A DNA stretch of 11,574 nucleotides from Saccoglossus kowalevskii. Its lineage: Eukaryota > Hemichordata > Enteropneusta > Harrimaniidae. The stretch is taken from NCBI RefSeq assembly GCF_000003605.2, contig NW_003131865.1:145945-157518 (forward strand). The letters are read 5' to 3'. How positions within the stretch are numbered: position 1 is the stretch's first letter; every line of letters starts with the position of its first letter. The position numbers and the translations under genes were made by a program. The notes under the pieces are model-generated. The model had not been told where the DNA came from. It saw only the letters and a list, made by a program, of their open reading frames with translations, and ran no database searches. Shown one piece after another: positions 1 through 8,400 of the stretch.

Positions 1-135
1 GGTGGAAAGATGGACTACATAGGGTAAGACAGATAACTGCATAGGCTAGGAAAATCATAGCATAGAGTGGAAAGATGGACTACATAGGGTAAGACAGATA
101 ACTGCATAGGCTAGGAAAATCATAGCATAGAGTGG
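1..135. repeat. 65-bp tandem repeat, two identical copies at the window edge
   Basis: Copy 1 spans 2-66 and copy 2 spans 67-131, with no differences seen between them; a third copy starts at 132 but stops after GTGG. Each unit contains AAAGATGGACTACATAGGG and GATAACTGCATAGGC. The perfect identity points to recent expansion, and more copies may lie left of the window. The array sits in the VPS4 intron that follows exon 4. Confidence 0.9.
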
Positions 136-760
136 GGTAGTCATCAATGCATACAGATTAAGCATATTAATATATTAGTTAGATAGTAATCCCCTAAGTA
201 GAATGTAGAAAAAAACATTACACATAATGACTTAAAGAAACAATTTAAAGGAGTGTGTATTCTATACAGCAACACAGAAACAAAAGTGTTGAAATTATCC
301 ATGCTGTTAATTTAAGTTGAATAATCTGACACTTTTGTTAATTTAATTATGATGAAGAACAACAAAATTTCCCAATCAACCTGATTAGATTAGTTAAATT
401 GCTAGAAATCTATTTCACTGAATAGTTCAACCCTAATTAATACCAGTAATGTCCCTAATATGGTAAAACAAGCGAACAATTCTAGTAGATATTAAAATGT
501 TAAATACTGAAATTATGAACAAAAAGTTAAATGGCATCCTCTCGAATGATAATATTTACAAAAACAAAAAAAGCGACATACGAAAATGCTGAAAAATGGG
601 GGAAAACAATAATTTGAAGAAAAAAACACATGAAAATTATAGAATTCAAAATAAAGAAGTAAAAGAAAATTAAGTTTCTAGCATGGGACTTGCAAAGCAA
701 AGGTCTTAACTACTAGACTATGAAGTTTCCTACACCAAACCACATTTCAAAAAGACTTAC
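136..760. other. VPS4 intron after exon 4, AT-rich, no gene seen
   Basis: This is intronic, since the P-loop exon of VPS4 must lie further left. It is very AT-rich with many A-runs at 560-670. No exon with VPS4 similarity is visible; the only structured element is the tRNA-like stretch at 681-722. Confidence 0.7.
681..722 (-). repeat. possible tRNA-derived SINE head
   Basis: Read on the minus strand, the segment has an A-box-like stretch (TAGTCTAGTAGTTAAGAC) followed by CTTTGCTTTGCAAG, an arrangement common in the 5' heads of tRNA-derived SINEs. There is no recognisable B-box or complete cloverleaf, so it is not a functional tRNA. It lies about 40 bp downstream of the exon 4 donor of VPS4, in the same orientation as that gene. 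Confidence 0.3.
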
Positions 761-986
761 CCCAAATAAGAGAATACCTCGCCATGGTTTCCTATTACCA
801 GAGAAAAGGTGGGGAAACTTGATGGGTAAAATAACAGCTTCTTTGAGAGCTTCTTTGGCCGATTCTAAGCCAGCTACATCCTCCCATTTCACATTAGGTC
901 TCTCCATTATAATAGCACTCTGTAACTGTTCCTGAAGTTTCTTGGTTTCTGGATTCTCAGAGTCACTATCAGAGCTGTCATCTTTC
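761..986 (-). CDS. VPS4: VPS4 coding exon 4 (acidic linker and start of AAA domain)
   Basis: The exon encodes residues 95-170: an acidic Ser/Asp stretch ([15 protein letters not shown]), the pre-AAA helix ([15 protein letters not shown]) and the first strand and helix of the large AAA subdomain ([36 protein letters not shown]). The acceptor is TTTGCAG|GAAAGA and the donor TTTGGG|GTAAGT, phase 0. The exon stops directly before the P-loop, the same intron position as in the divergent paralogue. Confidence 0.96.
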
Positions 987-3900
987 CTGCAAACAATAAA
1001 TACCCCACATTTAGCAAGATATAAACATTGTAAGATGACCAGATAATTACAGAGAAAGGATACTCCTGACTCAGAAATTAAATATGAATATTTAAAGCGT
1101 CAATCATATTGAGCAATCATGCAAAACATACATATAAAATATACTGTTTGTTTAGATTAGAGTATCAGTCACCGGTTACTTGGATTTAGGAGAATTTTCT
1201 TACATTAGCCAAATGAACAACTATTCCCTAATTATTTAAAAAGGACATTTCTTTTATTCAAACAATTTCCAGTTTACCAAGCTTGTGGATGCATGGTCAC
1301 ACTACTGAAAGAGCTAAGCAGGTGATTTGTGATGAAACAACTTTCTGTTCACGACCATCAGTGTCTCTATAGCCGTTCTTTAACTATCAGATCGAAAACT
1401 GCTACGACATATGCATGTGCAGTGTAAACACTATTAACTGTACATCTGTCACTGTAACGCCTAAAGTTACAGCGTGCCGTCATTTTGCGGTATTTTTTTA
1501 GGTATTTTCATCCTACTATATTAGGAAATGCGAATTCCAAATATGGAATTCCAAATAAGCATCCTCTAATAATAAGAACAAAAAAATTCACTGATTCTGT
1601 TCTATACTTTTTGGATATTCGGCATTCCCATGATAAATCCTTGGAAGGAAAAGATGTTTAATAATAAGGTTATTACGAGAATATCCTCGTAATAATCTCA
1701 CATTGATAGTACATAACTTGTAAACTGTTTCAGCAAAACAGACATTCCACCTAGGCTAAGACTGTGAGCTGTAATGAAGGTGCAATGTCTGAATTGATGA
1801 CGAGATATACATTGTAGTTCTTTTTCAACTTTTTAAATTTTTTTCCAAGGGCGGGGGGTTAGGGACGACGTCAAAAGATCGATGACGGATAAAAAACTTA
1901 ATTCCTTTAGTTTTTTTCCAAACCCCCCTACCCCCCACCGAAACTTAATTGATAAATATTGGTCATGGCGTCAGACTACATTCACTATTAAATACAAATT
2001 GATGATAATCGGACAGTAGTATTGCATAGCAGTTGGTTGTCGGGTGGGTGTAAAAAAGAGTTTACAAATGCACCTCATTTGACGCACAGATTTACACTCG
2101 AACCAAACCATTTTTCTGGGTTTTTTTCCCCCTTTTCGGTTATTTCTGTCCATGATTGGATAGAACTACAAATACTCCAAGATTTTTTTGACTTCATTAA
2201 AAAATAAAATCGTTTTTGTAGGATGGAAACTTTTTGAGGTCAAAACCCCCCACCCCCAAACTAAAGGAAATAAGTTTTTTATCCGACATCGATCTTTTGA
2301 CGTCGTCCCTTAGAAGACATTAGAATGGTATTTTCAATGTCATGTAGTATGGTATGCAGAGAATCATTAATTAATGAGCAAATGACAGAGCAAACTTTTA
2401 AATTTAATGTAATTGCAAAGATGCTAATATATAACAAATAACAATTTATAATATCTACATGAGGCAGTATAGAAAATATATGAATGCAAGGTTAAAGTAA
2501 CTTTGATATAACTGTTCTAACAATATTAAACGAATAGTTTAATCATAGACTGCATAGAAGTAGTTATGATTAGATGAAGAACAACTATTTCTTGAGCAAA
2601 TTATTGATCACAACAATGCTATTTTAAGCTCCGATTCCTATATGCAGATGAAATGCAGTCACACTAAAATCACATGGTTGGATCAAATGAATGGGACACA
2701 TGTACAATGACACATATGACTTGTATGTTTGACAATAGTAAAAAATATTTAGATTGCAGTCACAGATCATATTTTTATTATTTACTCTTACCCTTTATTG
2801 CCTTCAGAACTTTTCATTGGTTTCTTTTTGTTGTCTTTGCCTTCTTTCTTCTTCAAATATGCTTTCAACTGTTCAGCTCTTTCTAGATACTGTACACATT
2901 TAGCTCTGATGCTTTCCTTGGCTTTCTCACCAGCTGCTTCATCTGGAAGAACGAATAATAATCTATGATTTTCAATCCATGTACTATATTTCATCTATTA
3001 CAAGTGCATCTCTAATAGAAATGCATTGATTCTCACTAGATATTTTAAAGGGTAGGTAAAGTTTGTAATTGAGAAAGGAAAGCATGAAATACATGTAGCA
3101 AGTATTTGTAATTGTTGATGTTCATACAGGTAGTGATATAATTTATTATGATTGAAAAAAAATCTCAATTTTTCTACATTCACTACTGACATAGGCATAA
3201 AAACAAATAACACACATCAACAATATAATAAAAAATAGAAATGAATCTGCAGAGCATGCTTCCTTTTTTGTGACAGCATTTCAAGCATGCATAGTGTATA
3301 TAATCATTTGCATTAACCAATCACAAGCATTGTAGTGAACTCTTACATTTTATACAATGCAGAAAATATTCCACTCCATGTTCGTATAATCTCAGGGCTT
3401 CATCATAATTTTTATTTTTGTCTTCCTCTGTTGCTTTTGTCACAAGCTCAATGGCTTTCTGTAAGAAATATCAATATGGTGAGTATGATAATCTAGTTCT
3501 AGAGTAGAATGCACCAGTCAACTGCAACTTTGGCTCCTCAAAGACTGGAGCTTGTATGTAATAAGCTGTTAAACCACAGCTCTGCGAAGAAAAGACAGCA
3601 ACCAGATTTCAATTTAAAAAATCAAACTCCATGATCATAATCTAGTTGAAGTGCTATGCAAAATGCTTACTTGTAATGATCACAATTCAAGAATATTTAT
3701 TTCTCATAATTCTTGCATAAAATTTGATGGCATTTTGAATAGTCAAAACGAACCTTCAAACTGACGGTCTATCATAACTTTATTCAAATCAAAGTGCAAA
3801 CTGTTACTGATAATATAGTCAAGTTTACGTTAGACATTAAAGGACGTATTGTCATGATCAGTTTGAATAAGCCAGTGATTGACAGTCATTTCAAATGTTT

Positions 3901-4849
3901 CCATGGTGGGAATTAAATCTAGTAAACTAACATCAAAATAATATTCTACAAATATTCATGATCATGTACATTTACAACAGAAAAATAAAACACTATGCAT
4001 TATGACTGTCAAAATTTAATGGAGAGTTTTGGCCCGATGCATCACCTTACAATTTGCAATACTGAAATCTGGTCTACAATCTTTTATACACGCGGATTGA
4101 GCCACACTTTTTGAGACAACAGGTAGCAGGTATCCCAACTTCAATGATATACTCTTGATTAATTATTGACTGGGTTTCAATTTCACTATTAAGTGTAAAC
4201 TGCTAAATTAAATTGATGTAAATTTACAAGACAATTGATTTATTTACTGGAAAATCTGTAACCCAATACAAGATACATTAGTAATACCGATCCCACATAC
4301 ACCCACCCCACATAGAGAACATAAACATGTAGATTGTCATTCATAAATAAGGCAATATTGTCACTGTGATTATTAGTAACGTTACAGATTTCAAGCATGG
4401 AGTTACTATACTTCTATTACAATACAACCACACAGATCGAAACGGGACATATCATGGGTACCGGCTTATTAATATAAGGTTTAGGGAGTAACGTCTCCAA
4501 TCTGGGCAAATCATGCCAGTAAGAAAATACAACTACGTTCAAAACAGGTCTGATATTTACACATACACGTTTTGAAAAAAACATTAAACCTTGCCAGCTT
4601 ATCTGACAACGATCTAGCAAACATGGGTATCAGTAATCCGCATCGCATCGAAAAGTCGAATAAATTGAGAGGGGAAATTTTGTGGGACACTTCTTCCGGT
4701 TTTACTCAGCAATCATTGGCAATGTTTATTTATGATCCCCTCTCTTCGGCGAGTTAATTGTCAAAGTCAAAGAAAATGCACAGATGAGTTTATATATTAA
4801 TTAGAATAACGGCGAATATTCAGCTTACTTGCATCTTCTGAGACGACAT
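761..4849 (-). CDS. VPS4: VPS4, vacuolar protein sorting AAA ATPase, 5' part (four exons, 3' end outside window)
   Basis: Minus-strand gene read from exons 4829-4849, 3347-3458, 2792-2942 and 761-986. All boundaries are GT-AG and phases agree (21+112+151+226 nt = 170 codons). Residues about 1-78 form the MIT three-helix domain ([14 protein letters not shown], then [19 protein letters not shown], then [12 protein letters not shown]), which in this family binds MIM motifs of ESCRT-III tails. Residues 79-120 are a charged, Lys- then Asp/Ser/Glu-rich linker. Residues about 126-170 start the AAA cassette ([20 protein letters not shown], then PWRGILLFG). Coding stops exactly before the expected PPGTGKS P-loop, so Walker A, Walker B, beta-domain and C-terminal helix lie left of base 1. 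The family acts as a hexamer at endosomes, midbody and nuclear envelope to recycle ESCRT-III. The start codon is set by the match of MSSQKMQ/KAIEL to the usual short VPS4 N-terminus. Nothing is broken in the part seen. Animals with one VPS4 and vertebrates with VPS4A/B share this layout; the sequence is about equally close to both. Confidence 0.96.
987..1858. other. VPS4 intron 3, left part
   Basis: This is non-coding intron sequence. It holds two perfect small hairpins: 7-bp arms in CTGTAAC...GTTACAG around 1452-1472, and 10-bp arms at 1670-1679/1686-1695 (TTATTACGAG...CTCGTAATAA). It also holds a short direct duplication of GAATTCCAAATA around 1530-1556. No gene or exon is seen. Confidence 0.6.
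1862..1913 (+). repeat. MITE left terminal inverted repeat
   Basis: This 52-bp arm begins GGGACGACGTC and runs to CCTTTAGTTT. It pairs with 2258-2309 and differs at two positions: GATGACGG against GATGTCGG, and CTTAATTCC against CTTATTTCC. Confidence 0.88.
2258..2309 (-). repeat. MITE right terminal inverted repeat
   Basis: This arm is the reverse complement of 1862-1913 with two mismatches and ends GACGTCGTCCC before the TTA duplication. C-rich tracts lie just inside both arms (1921-1938 and 2246-2257). Confidence 0.88.
2313..2791. other. VPS4 intron 3, right part, nothing recognised
   Basis: This is AT-rich intron sequence between the MITE and exon 3. The plus-strand frame at 2674-2886 runs into the antisense of exon 3 and has no protein-like composition. 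Confidence 0.6.
2792..2942 (-). CDS. VPS4: VPS4 coding exon 3 (MIT helix 3 and linker)
   Basis: The exon encodes residues 45-94 plus two bases of codon 95: MIT helix 3 ([20 protein letters not shown]) and a Lys-rich linker ([12 protein letters not shown]). The acceptor is CTTCCAG|ATGAAG and the donor AAAGG|GTAAGA. The open frame extends beyond the acceptor into the intron, but that extension has no VPS4 similarity. Confidence 0.95.
2943..3346. other. VPS4 intron 2, nothing recognised
   Basis: A 404-bp AT-rich intron whose minus-strand ends are AAAT|GTAAGA (donor) and TTCCAG|ATGAAG (acceptor). No repeat or RNA gene was found. Confidence 0.75.
3347..3458 (-). CDS. VPS4: VPS4 coding exon 2 (MIT helices 1-2)
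   Basis: The exon encodes residues 8-44, MIT domain helix 1 and most of helix 2 ([25 protein letters not shown]). The acceptor is CTTACAG|AAAGCC and the donor AAAT|GTAAGA. One base is left over; with the first two bases of exon 3 it makes the Tyr of IKYEA. Confidence 0.95.
3459..4828. other. VPS4 intron 1 (1370 bp), no gene confirmed
   Basis: The first VPS4 intron is mostly unique-looking AT-rich sequence. A plus-strand open stretch at 4572-4757 encodes [11 protein letters not shown] followed by [12 protein letters not shown], faintly like the last helices of a SAM domain. It has no ATG start and no companion exon, so it is not called as a gene. Confidence 0.6.
4829..4849 (-). CDS. VPS4: VPS4 coding exon 1
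   Basis: The exon encodes the seven N-terminal residues MSSQKMQ and is followed by a strong donor (CAA|GTAAGC). It ends in phase 0 and joins exon 2, which starts KAIELV. Such a tiny first coding exon is easily missed; it is supported by the conserved Q-K-A-I junction of VPS4 proteins and by lying at the left edge of the divergent promoter region. Confidence 0.88.
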
Positions 4850-4959
4850 CCTTAAAGTCACAATTTAGGGAGAAGTACCTCCCAAATGTCACCTAATCCG
4901 TTCGCAGAGCTTTTCAAGACCATACAAAATGGCGACGAACTTCCCACAATGACGAAAGA

Positions 4960-4967
4960 TCACGTGA
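4960..4967. promoter_or_regulatory. E-box/M-box TCACGTGA, CLEAR-like
   Basis: The extended site reads ATCACGTGAC, matching 9 of 10 bases of the palindromic CLEAR element bound by TFEB/MITF-type factors that control lysosomal genes in vertebrates. It lies 111 bp upstream of the VPS4 start. Binding is inferred from sequence only. Confidence 0.45.
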
Positions 4968-5209
4968 CATGCGGGCACCCAGAATGCAGTATTCTCTCGG
5001 TGAGTCAGGTCCACGCACCTTGCACGCACATACTATCGGACATATAGCTGTTCCCGGTAACTGTTACGTTTACCGATTTCTAGTTGTTAATTTGAAAATT
5101 GACTCAAACCAAAAATGTATTTTCTATTGGCCATGTGGTCATTGTGATGACCGCGTGATCAGTATATTGACCGCGCGTTGCTATTAAAAGTATGATAACT
5201 GAATGACCA

Positions 5210-5217
5210 TGACGTCA
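5210..5217. promoter_or_regulatory. full palindromic CRE (TGACGTCA)
   Basis: An exact CREB/ATF consensus in the shared upstream region. Five more exact copies lie inside the plus-strand gene (5559, 5765, 8248, 9674, 10371), so promoter function cannot be assumed from the motif alone. Confidence 0.4.
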
Positions 5218-5245
5218 CTGGTCATAAGTAACGATGACAGTACAT

Positions 5246-5253
5246 TCACGTGA
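5246..5253. promoter_or_regulatory. second E-box/M-box TCACGTGA
   Basis: This is an exact repeat of the 8-bp core at 4960-4967, here about 100 bp upstream of the paralogue start. One copy therefore lies near each gene of the divergent pair. Confidence 0.45.
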
Positions 5254-5354
5254 TTTTCGTCAGAGGATATGTGATGCATCAACGCCTGTGGTATGACTTA
5301 CAATAACAAGCTTATAGACTGTCAGACTTGTTTCAGTATTGCACTGAGTTTAAT

Positions 5355-5454
5355 ATGTCAGGAGACGACTACGTTGGGTGGTCCGATGTTATTGGCCAAA
5401 AAGATGTAAAAAACACATTGATGAGTACAATTATAACACCGTTACGAACACGAG
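5355..5454 (+). CDS. VPS4-like exon 1
   Basis: Encodes residues 1-33 and one base of codon 34. It starts MSGDDYVGWSDVIG, corresponding to the NVKWEDVAG segment of VPS4, so the protein begins where the AAA domain begins. The donor is CGAG|GTAAGT. The start is the first in-frame ATG after the stop at 5304-5306; an upstream exon spliced at 5336 cannot be fully excluded. Confidence 0.88.
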
Positions 5455-8400
5455 GTAAGTAAGCATTTCCATCACCATGGCAATGCGAAACTCGTTTGCA
5501 TTATCACGAAGAATCACCGTATTTGTGATATAAGGACATAACAATCGAGTGGAGAACATGACGTCACAGTCATACAGTGGTACAGTAAACGACCTGTCCC
5601 TTAATCTGTGATATGTTGCAAACCCAAGTGTAAACCAAGCTAGTAAGTAGTATCCCGAAGATGTGAATGACACTTCATAATAGAATTTATTTTTAATTTC
5701 GCACTAAGTTGCTAATTGATTTACCGTCCCCCTCCTCATCATCTGTTAAGACACGCTTTTACAATGACGTCATTGTCGCATTTACTGGATGGTGGGATAC
5801 TATACACGGTATGTGACCATATAAACACAAATACCCTAGATAGAAAACAGTTCCTAAGGTGTGTGTTTCTATTGAAAATTACATTTTGATACGAGTCCAT
5901 CGACTACAGTCACATCCATATATAACGCACACCAAGCCTGTATTCGTCACAGTTCATGTCGCTTATTTCAAGTTGTTATATTGTGTTCTCTGTTTTAGGT
6001 TGCAATCTGCCGTTTACAAGTGTTCTGATCTGTGGGGTAAGCTATCATATTCTGATTGTATTTATTTTATTATTTTTAAATCATTCTGATTATTATTACG
6101 TTTTGTTATATTTTATATTTGCTAGCCTCCCGGTACCGGGAAGACCTTATTACGTCAAGCCATTGAACACGAACTCGGTGATGTCGTGTCTTTTCATTCC
6201 AAGCACTCGTCAGATTTTATTAGCAAAGGTTTCAGCAAACAGTGAGTATTAATTTTTCAAGTATTACGTAATGCTGGAAAGTCTGCGTAAATTTCTATTT
6301 TTGCCAATGAAGCATACAAAATTTGGCCGGTACTGCATATACAGCCAGCGACGATATGCATGCTCCCTCGTAGCGGCCGATAGAGGGCGCAACGCATACG
6401 ACTCAAAATCCTCAATGGCACAAATTTGTACATGCTGTAACTAGATTCTAGTTTGGGCTTCTTTTCTTTTTTGTTTTTTTTGTTAATATATATTTTCATA
6501 TATTTTATTTTATTTTTCAATTTATTTGCTGGTATTTTTTTTTAAGTTTTGGTAATCGCGAAAAATATGAATGATATTATATTAACAAAAAAAACGAAAA
6601 AGAAAACAAATTACTGAAGGCTGGAACTACAGGAAAAGTGTCCAACTTGATAAGGTCTATGTATTTTGTAACCAACTATGCAATCAAAGCTGCTCATGGT
6701 TATACCAATTCATTTTTCTCATCTTGAGTACAACAAGGGTGCAATTTAATTCCCCATCTATTCAACATACTTATCAACGATCTTTCTGACATTATTATTT
6801 CTTTTTTTCGGTTAGCTTAGAGAATAATTTATTCAACTGTAAATTATTTGCTGACTATATCGTGATAGTGTTAAATTCGAGTAATGGACTTCGAAATAGT
6901 CTAGATAATCTTAATAATTACTGTAACAATTAGAAGTTACAAGTAAATACTAAACCGACACAGGTCATTATATTTTACAAATTATATATTTTACAATCGT
7001 TTTTCAAAGTAGCAATAGAAACGTTAGTGATGAAGGCACAGCAGGCAATAGGTGTTCTTAAACAAACACTCAATTTACATAACTAATTTTGTTTAAGAGA
7101 CGTGTTCTACCAATCTTAATGTATGGGTCTGGAATCTGGGTAACTTTCACACTTAAATTGCATTGAAAAATTAATTCAAAAATTACAACTACACATTAAA
7201 TTTGTAAAACCATCCTAGAATTTCACACAAAATCAAATAGCATTACGACAAGAGCTGAACTTGGAAGCTACCCAATTATCATCGATATTTGCAGACGGAT
7301 GAATGTAATGTGCTAATGCATTCTGGTTACAACAACGAAAACAAAACTACAGCCTGAGGCAACACATGGACAAATTTTGTACGTAAACTTCAGGAAATTA
7401 CTGATTCAGAAACCATTGAATGTCACCATGACGTTGACAGTTTTGAGAACAAATTAAAGCAAATAAATTTATAAAAGATTTATGGTCACGCACTTTACAT
7501 AAAACAACAAATAATAACTACGTAAATATAAAAATTTCAATACTCTTTCTAACTATATTTGGAATATGTACATAATGTCAAACACAGAGTTGCCATCACT
7601 AAATTCAGAATTTCTGCACATAAACTACCAATACAGAAATTAAGGTATTTACAAGTACCACCAAAGGAAAGGTTATGCATGCTATGTGATGATCTAGCTG
7701 TTGGCAATGAGATGCATGCTTTCTTAGATTGCAAGAACCAAGAGATGGAAACTGCTAGGTGTCAATTTTTGGGGATAATCTTGATGTATAACACAATATT
7801 TGAGAGTTTGCCAAGACAGATAATGTTTAGAAAACTGTATGCTTATTAATTGTTAAATGTTTTCTTGTTTATTTATTATTTGTTGTATTGTTTCGTGTCA
7901 AATTAAATATTCTATTCTATTCCATATTTTATGTTTTGCACGCAGACTTTTAAAATCATTTCTTCAACAATCCAGTGAAATTAGACCAGCTGTAATTTGG
8001 ATAGACGATCTGTTCTCCACCGATGGTATGTTTCCATGTGCATTTTGTCGTGGATTAGAAGGAGAAAATCTCCAACGATATATAACATGCTGGATGAACA
8101 GTAAGTCTGCTACATTGTCTCACCAGTTCTCGCAAAATGCATGCCCAACGTCTGTCGACGTAACGGGAAGTGCACAACTAATTGGTAAAACTCAAATACA
8201 TTAATACATTGTACTTTTAACATTATTCTTTTTTTATTTTCAGCTAATGACGTCAACAAAGAAGGGGTTGTTATAGTTGGCTCCACACAAAATCCATGGG
8301 TAGCAGATGAATCACTCATTCAAAGGTATTTTATTGGATATTACCAATCCAATTAATATAAGATCCTAGTTAATTAAAAAAAAAAAGACATGTACATTTA

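Larger units (their letters stand above)
1862..2309. mobile_element. Harbinger/Tourist-like MITE with TTA target duplication
   Basis: A 448-bp non-coding element is bounded by inverted repeats at 1862-1913 and 2258-2309 (52 bp each, two mismatches seen). Both ends start GGGACGACGTCAAAAGATCG. The flanks are TTA on both sides (1859-1861 and 2310-2312), matching the 3-bp TWA target duplication of PIF/Harbinger elements. There is no transposase frame, so it would need a transposase from elsewhere. The near-perfect ends suggest a fairly young insertion. It sits in VPS4 intron 3. The superfamily call rests on duplication length and end composition only. Confidence 0.8.
4850..5354. promoter_or_regulatory. 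putative bidirectional promoter between VPS4 and its divergent paralogue
   Basis: Only about 505 bp separate the two divergent start codons, and no coding frame with family similarity is present, so both promoters and 5' UTRs must fit here unless an upstream non-coding exon exists. Visible sites are TCACGTGA at 4960-4967 and 5246-5253, TGACGTCA at 5210-5217, and a YY1-like AAAATGGCGAC at 4926-4936. The sequence is richer in CpG than the introns. No TATA box is evident. A good acceptor-like stretch, CTTGTTTCAG at 5327-5336, could end a 5' UTR intron of the plus-strand gene. Confidence 0.6.
6605..7922 (+). mobile_element. degraded 5'-truncated LINE (non-LTR retrotransposon) in intron 3
   Basis: Plus-strand translation in shifting frames gives reverse transcriptase pieces in the correct order: a fragment LKAGTTGKVSNLIRSMY (about 6613), VQQGCN with LFNILINDL (about 6730-6785), the catalytic box as LFADYIVIV (about 6844-6870, second Asp lost), GLRNSLDNLNNYC, and the post-RT region with RAELGSYPIIIDIC (about 7250). 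The element ends with a Cys-rich C-terminal segment (7580-7849) and a (TATTC)3 tail at 7908-7922. Many stops and frameshifts make it dead. The pattern fits CR1/L2/Jockey-type LINEs; the family is not resolved. Confidence 0.85.

Noticed and set aside
720-935. Plus-strand open frame of 71 residues
   Set aside because: It is the antisense shadow of VPS4 exon 4.
2022-2207. Open frames on both strands around 1971-2207
   Set aside because: They lie within the MITE interior, have low-complexity composition and resemble no protein family.
2998-3213. Minus-strand frame of 71 residues next to exon 3
   Set aside because: It lies in VPS4 intron 2 and shows no similarity or splice support.
3515-3600. 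Possible tRNA-like or SINE sequence (AAACCACAGCTCTGCG region)
   Set aside because: No A-box/B-box pair and no cloverleaf could be drawn.
4969-5187. 72-residue plus-strand frame in the intergenic region, considered as a lost MIT exon
   Set aside because: It has none of the MIT helices and no suitable donor; the composition is promoter-like.
5431-5673. 80-residue minus-strand frame
   Set aside because: It overlaps exon 1 of the plus-strand gene and its intron; no similarity was recognised.
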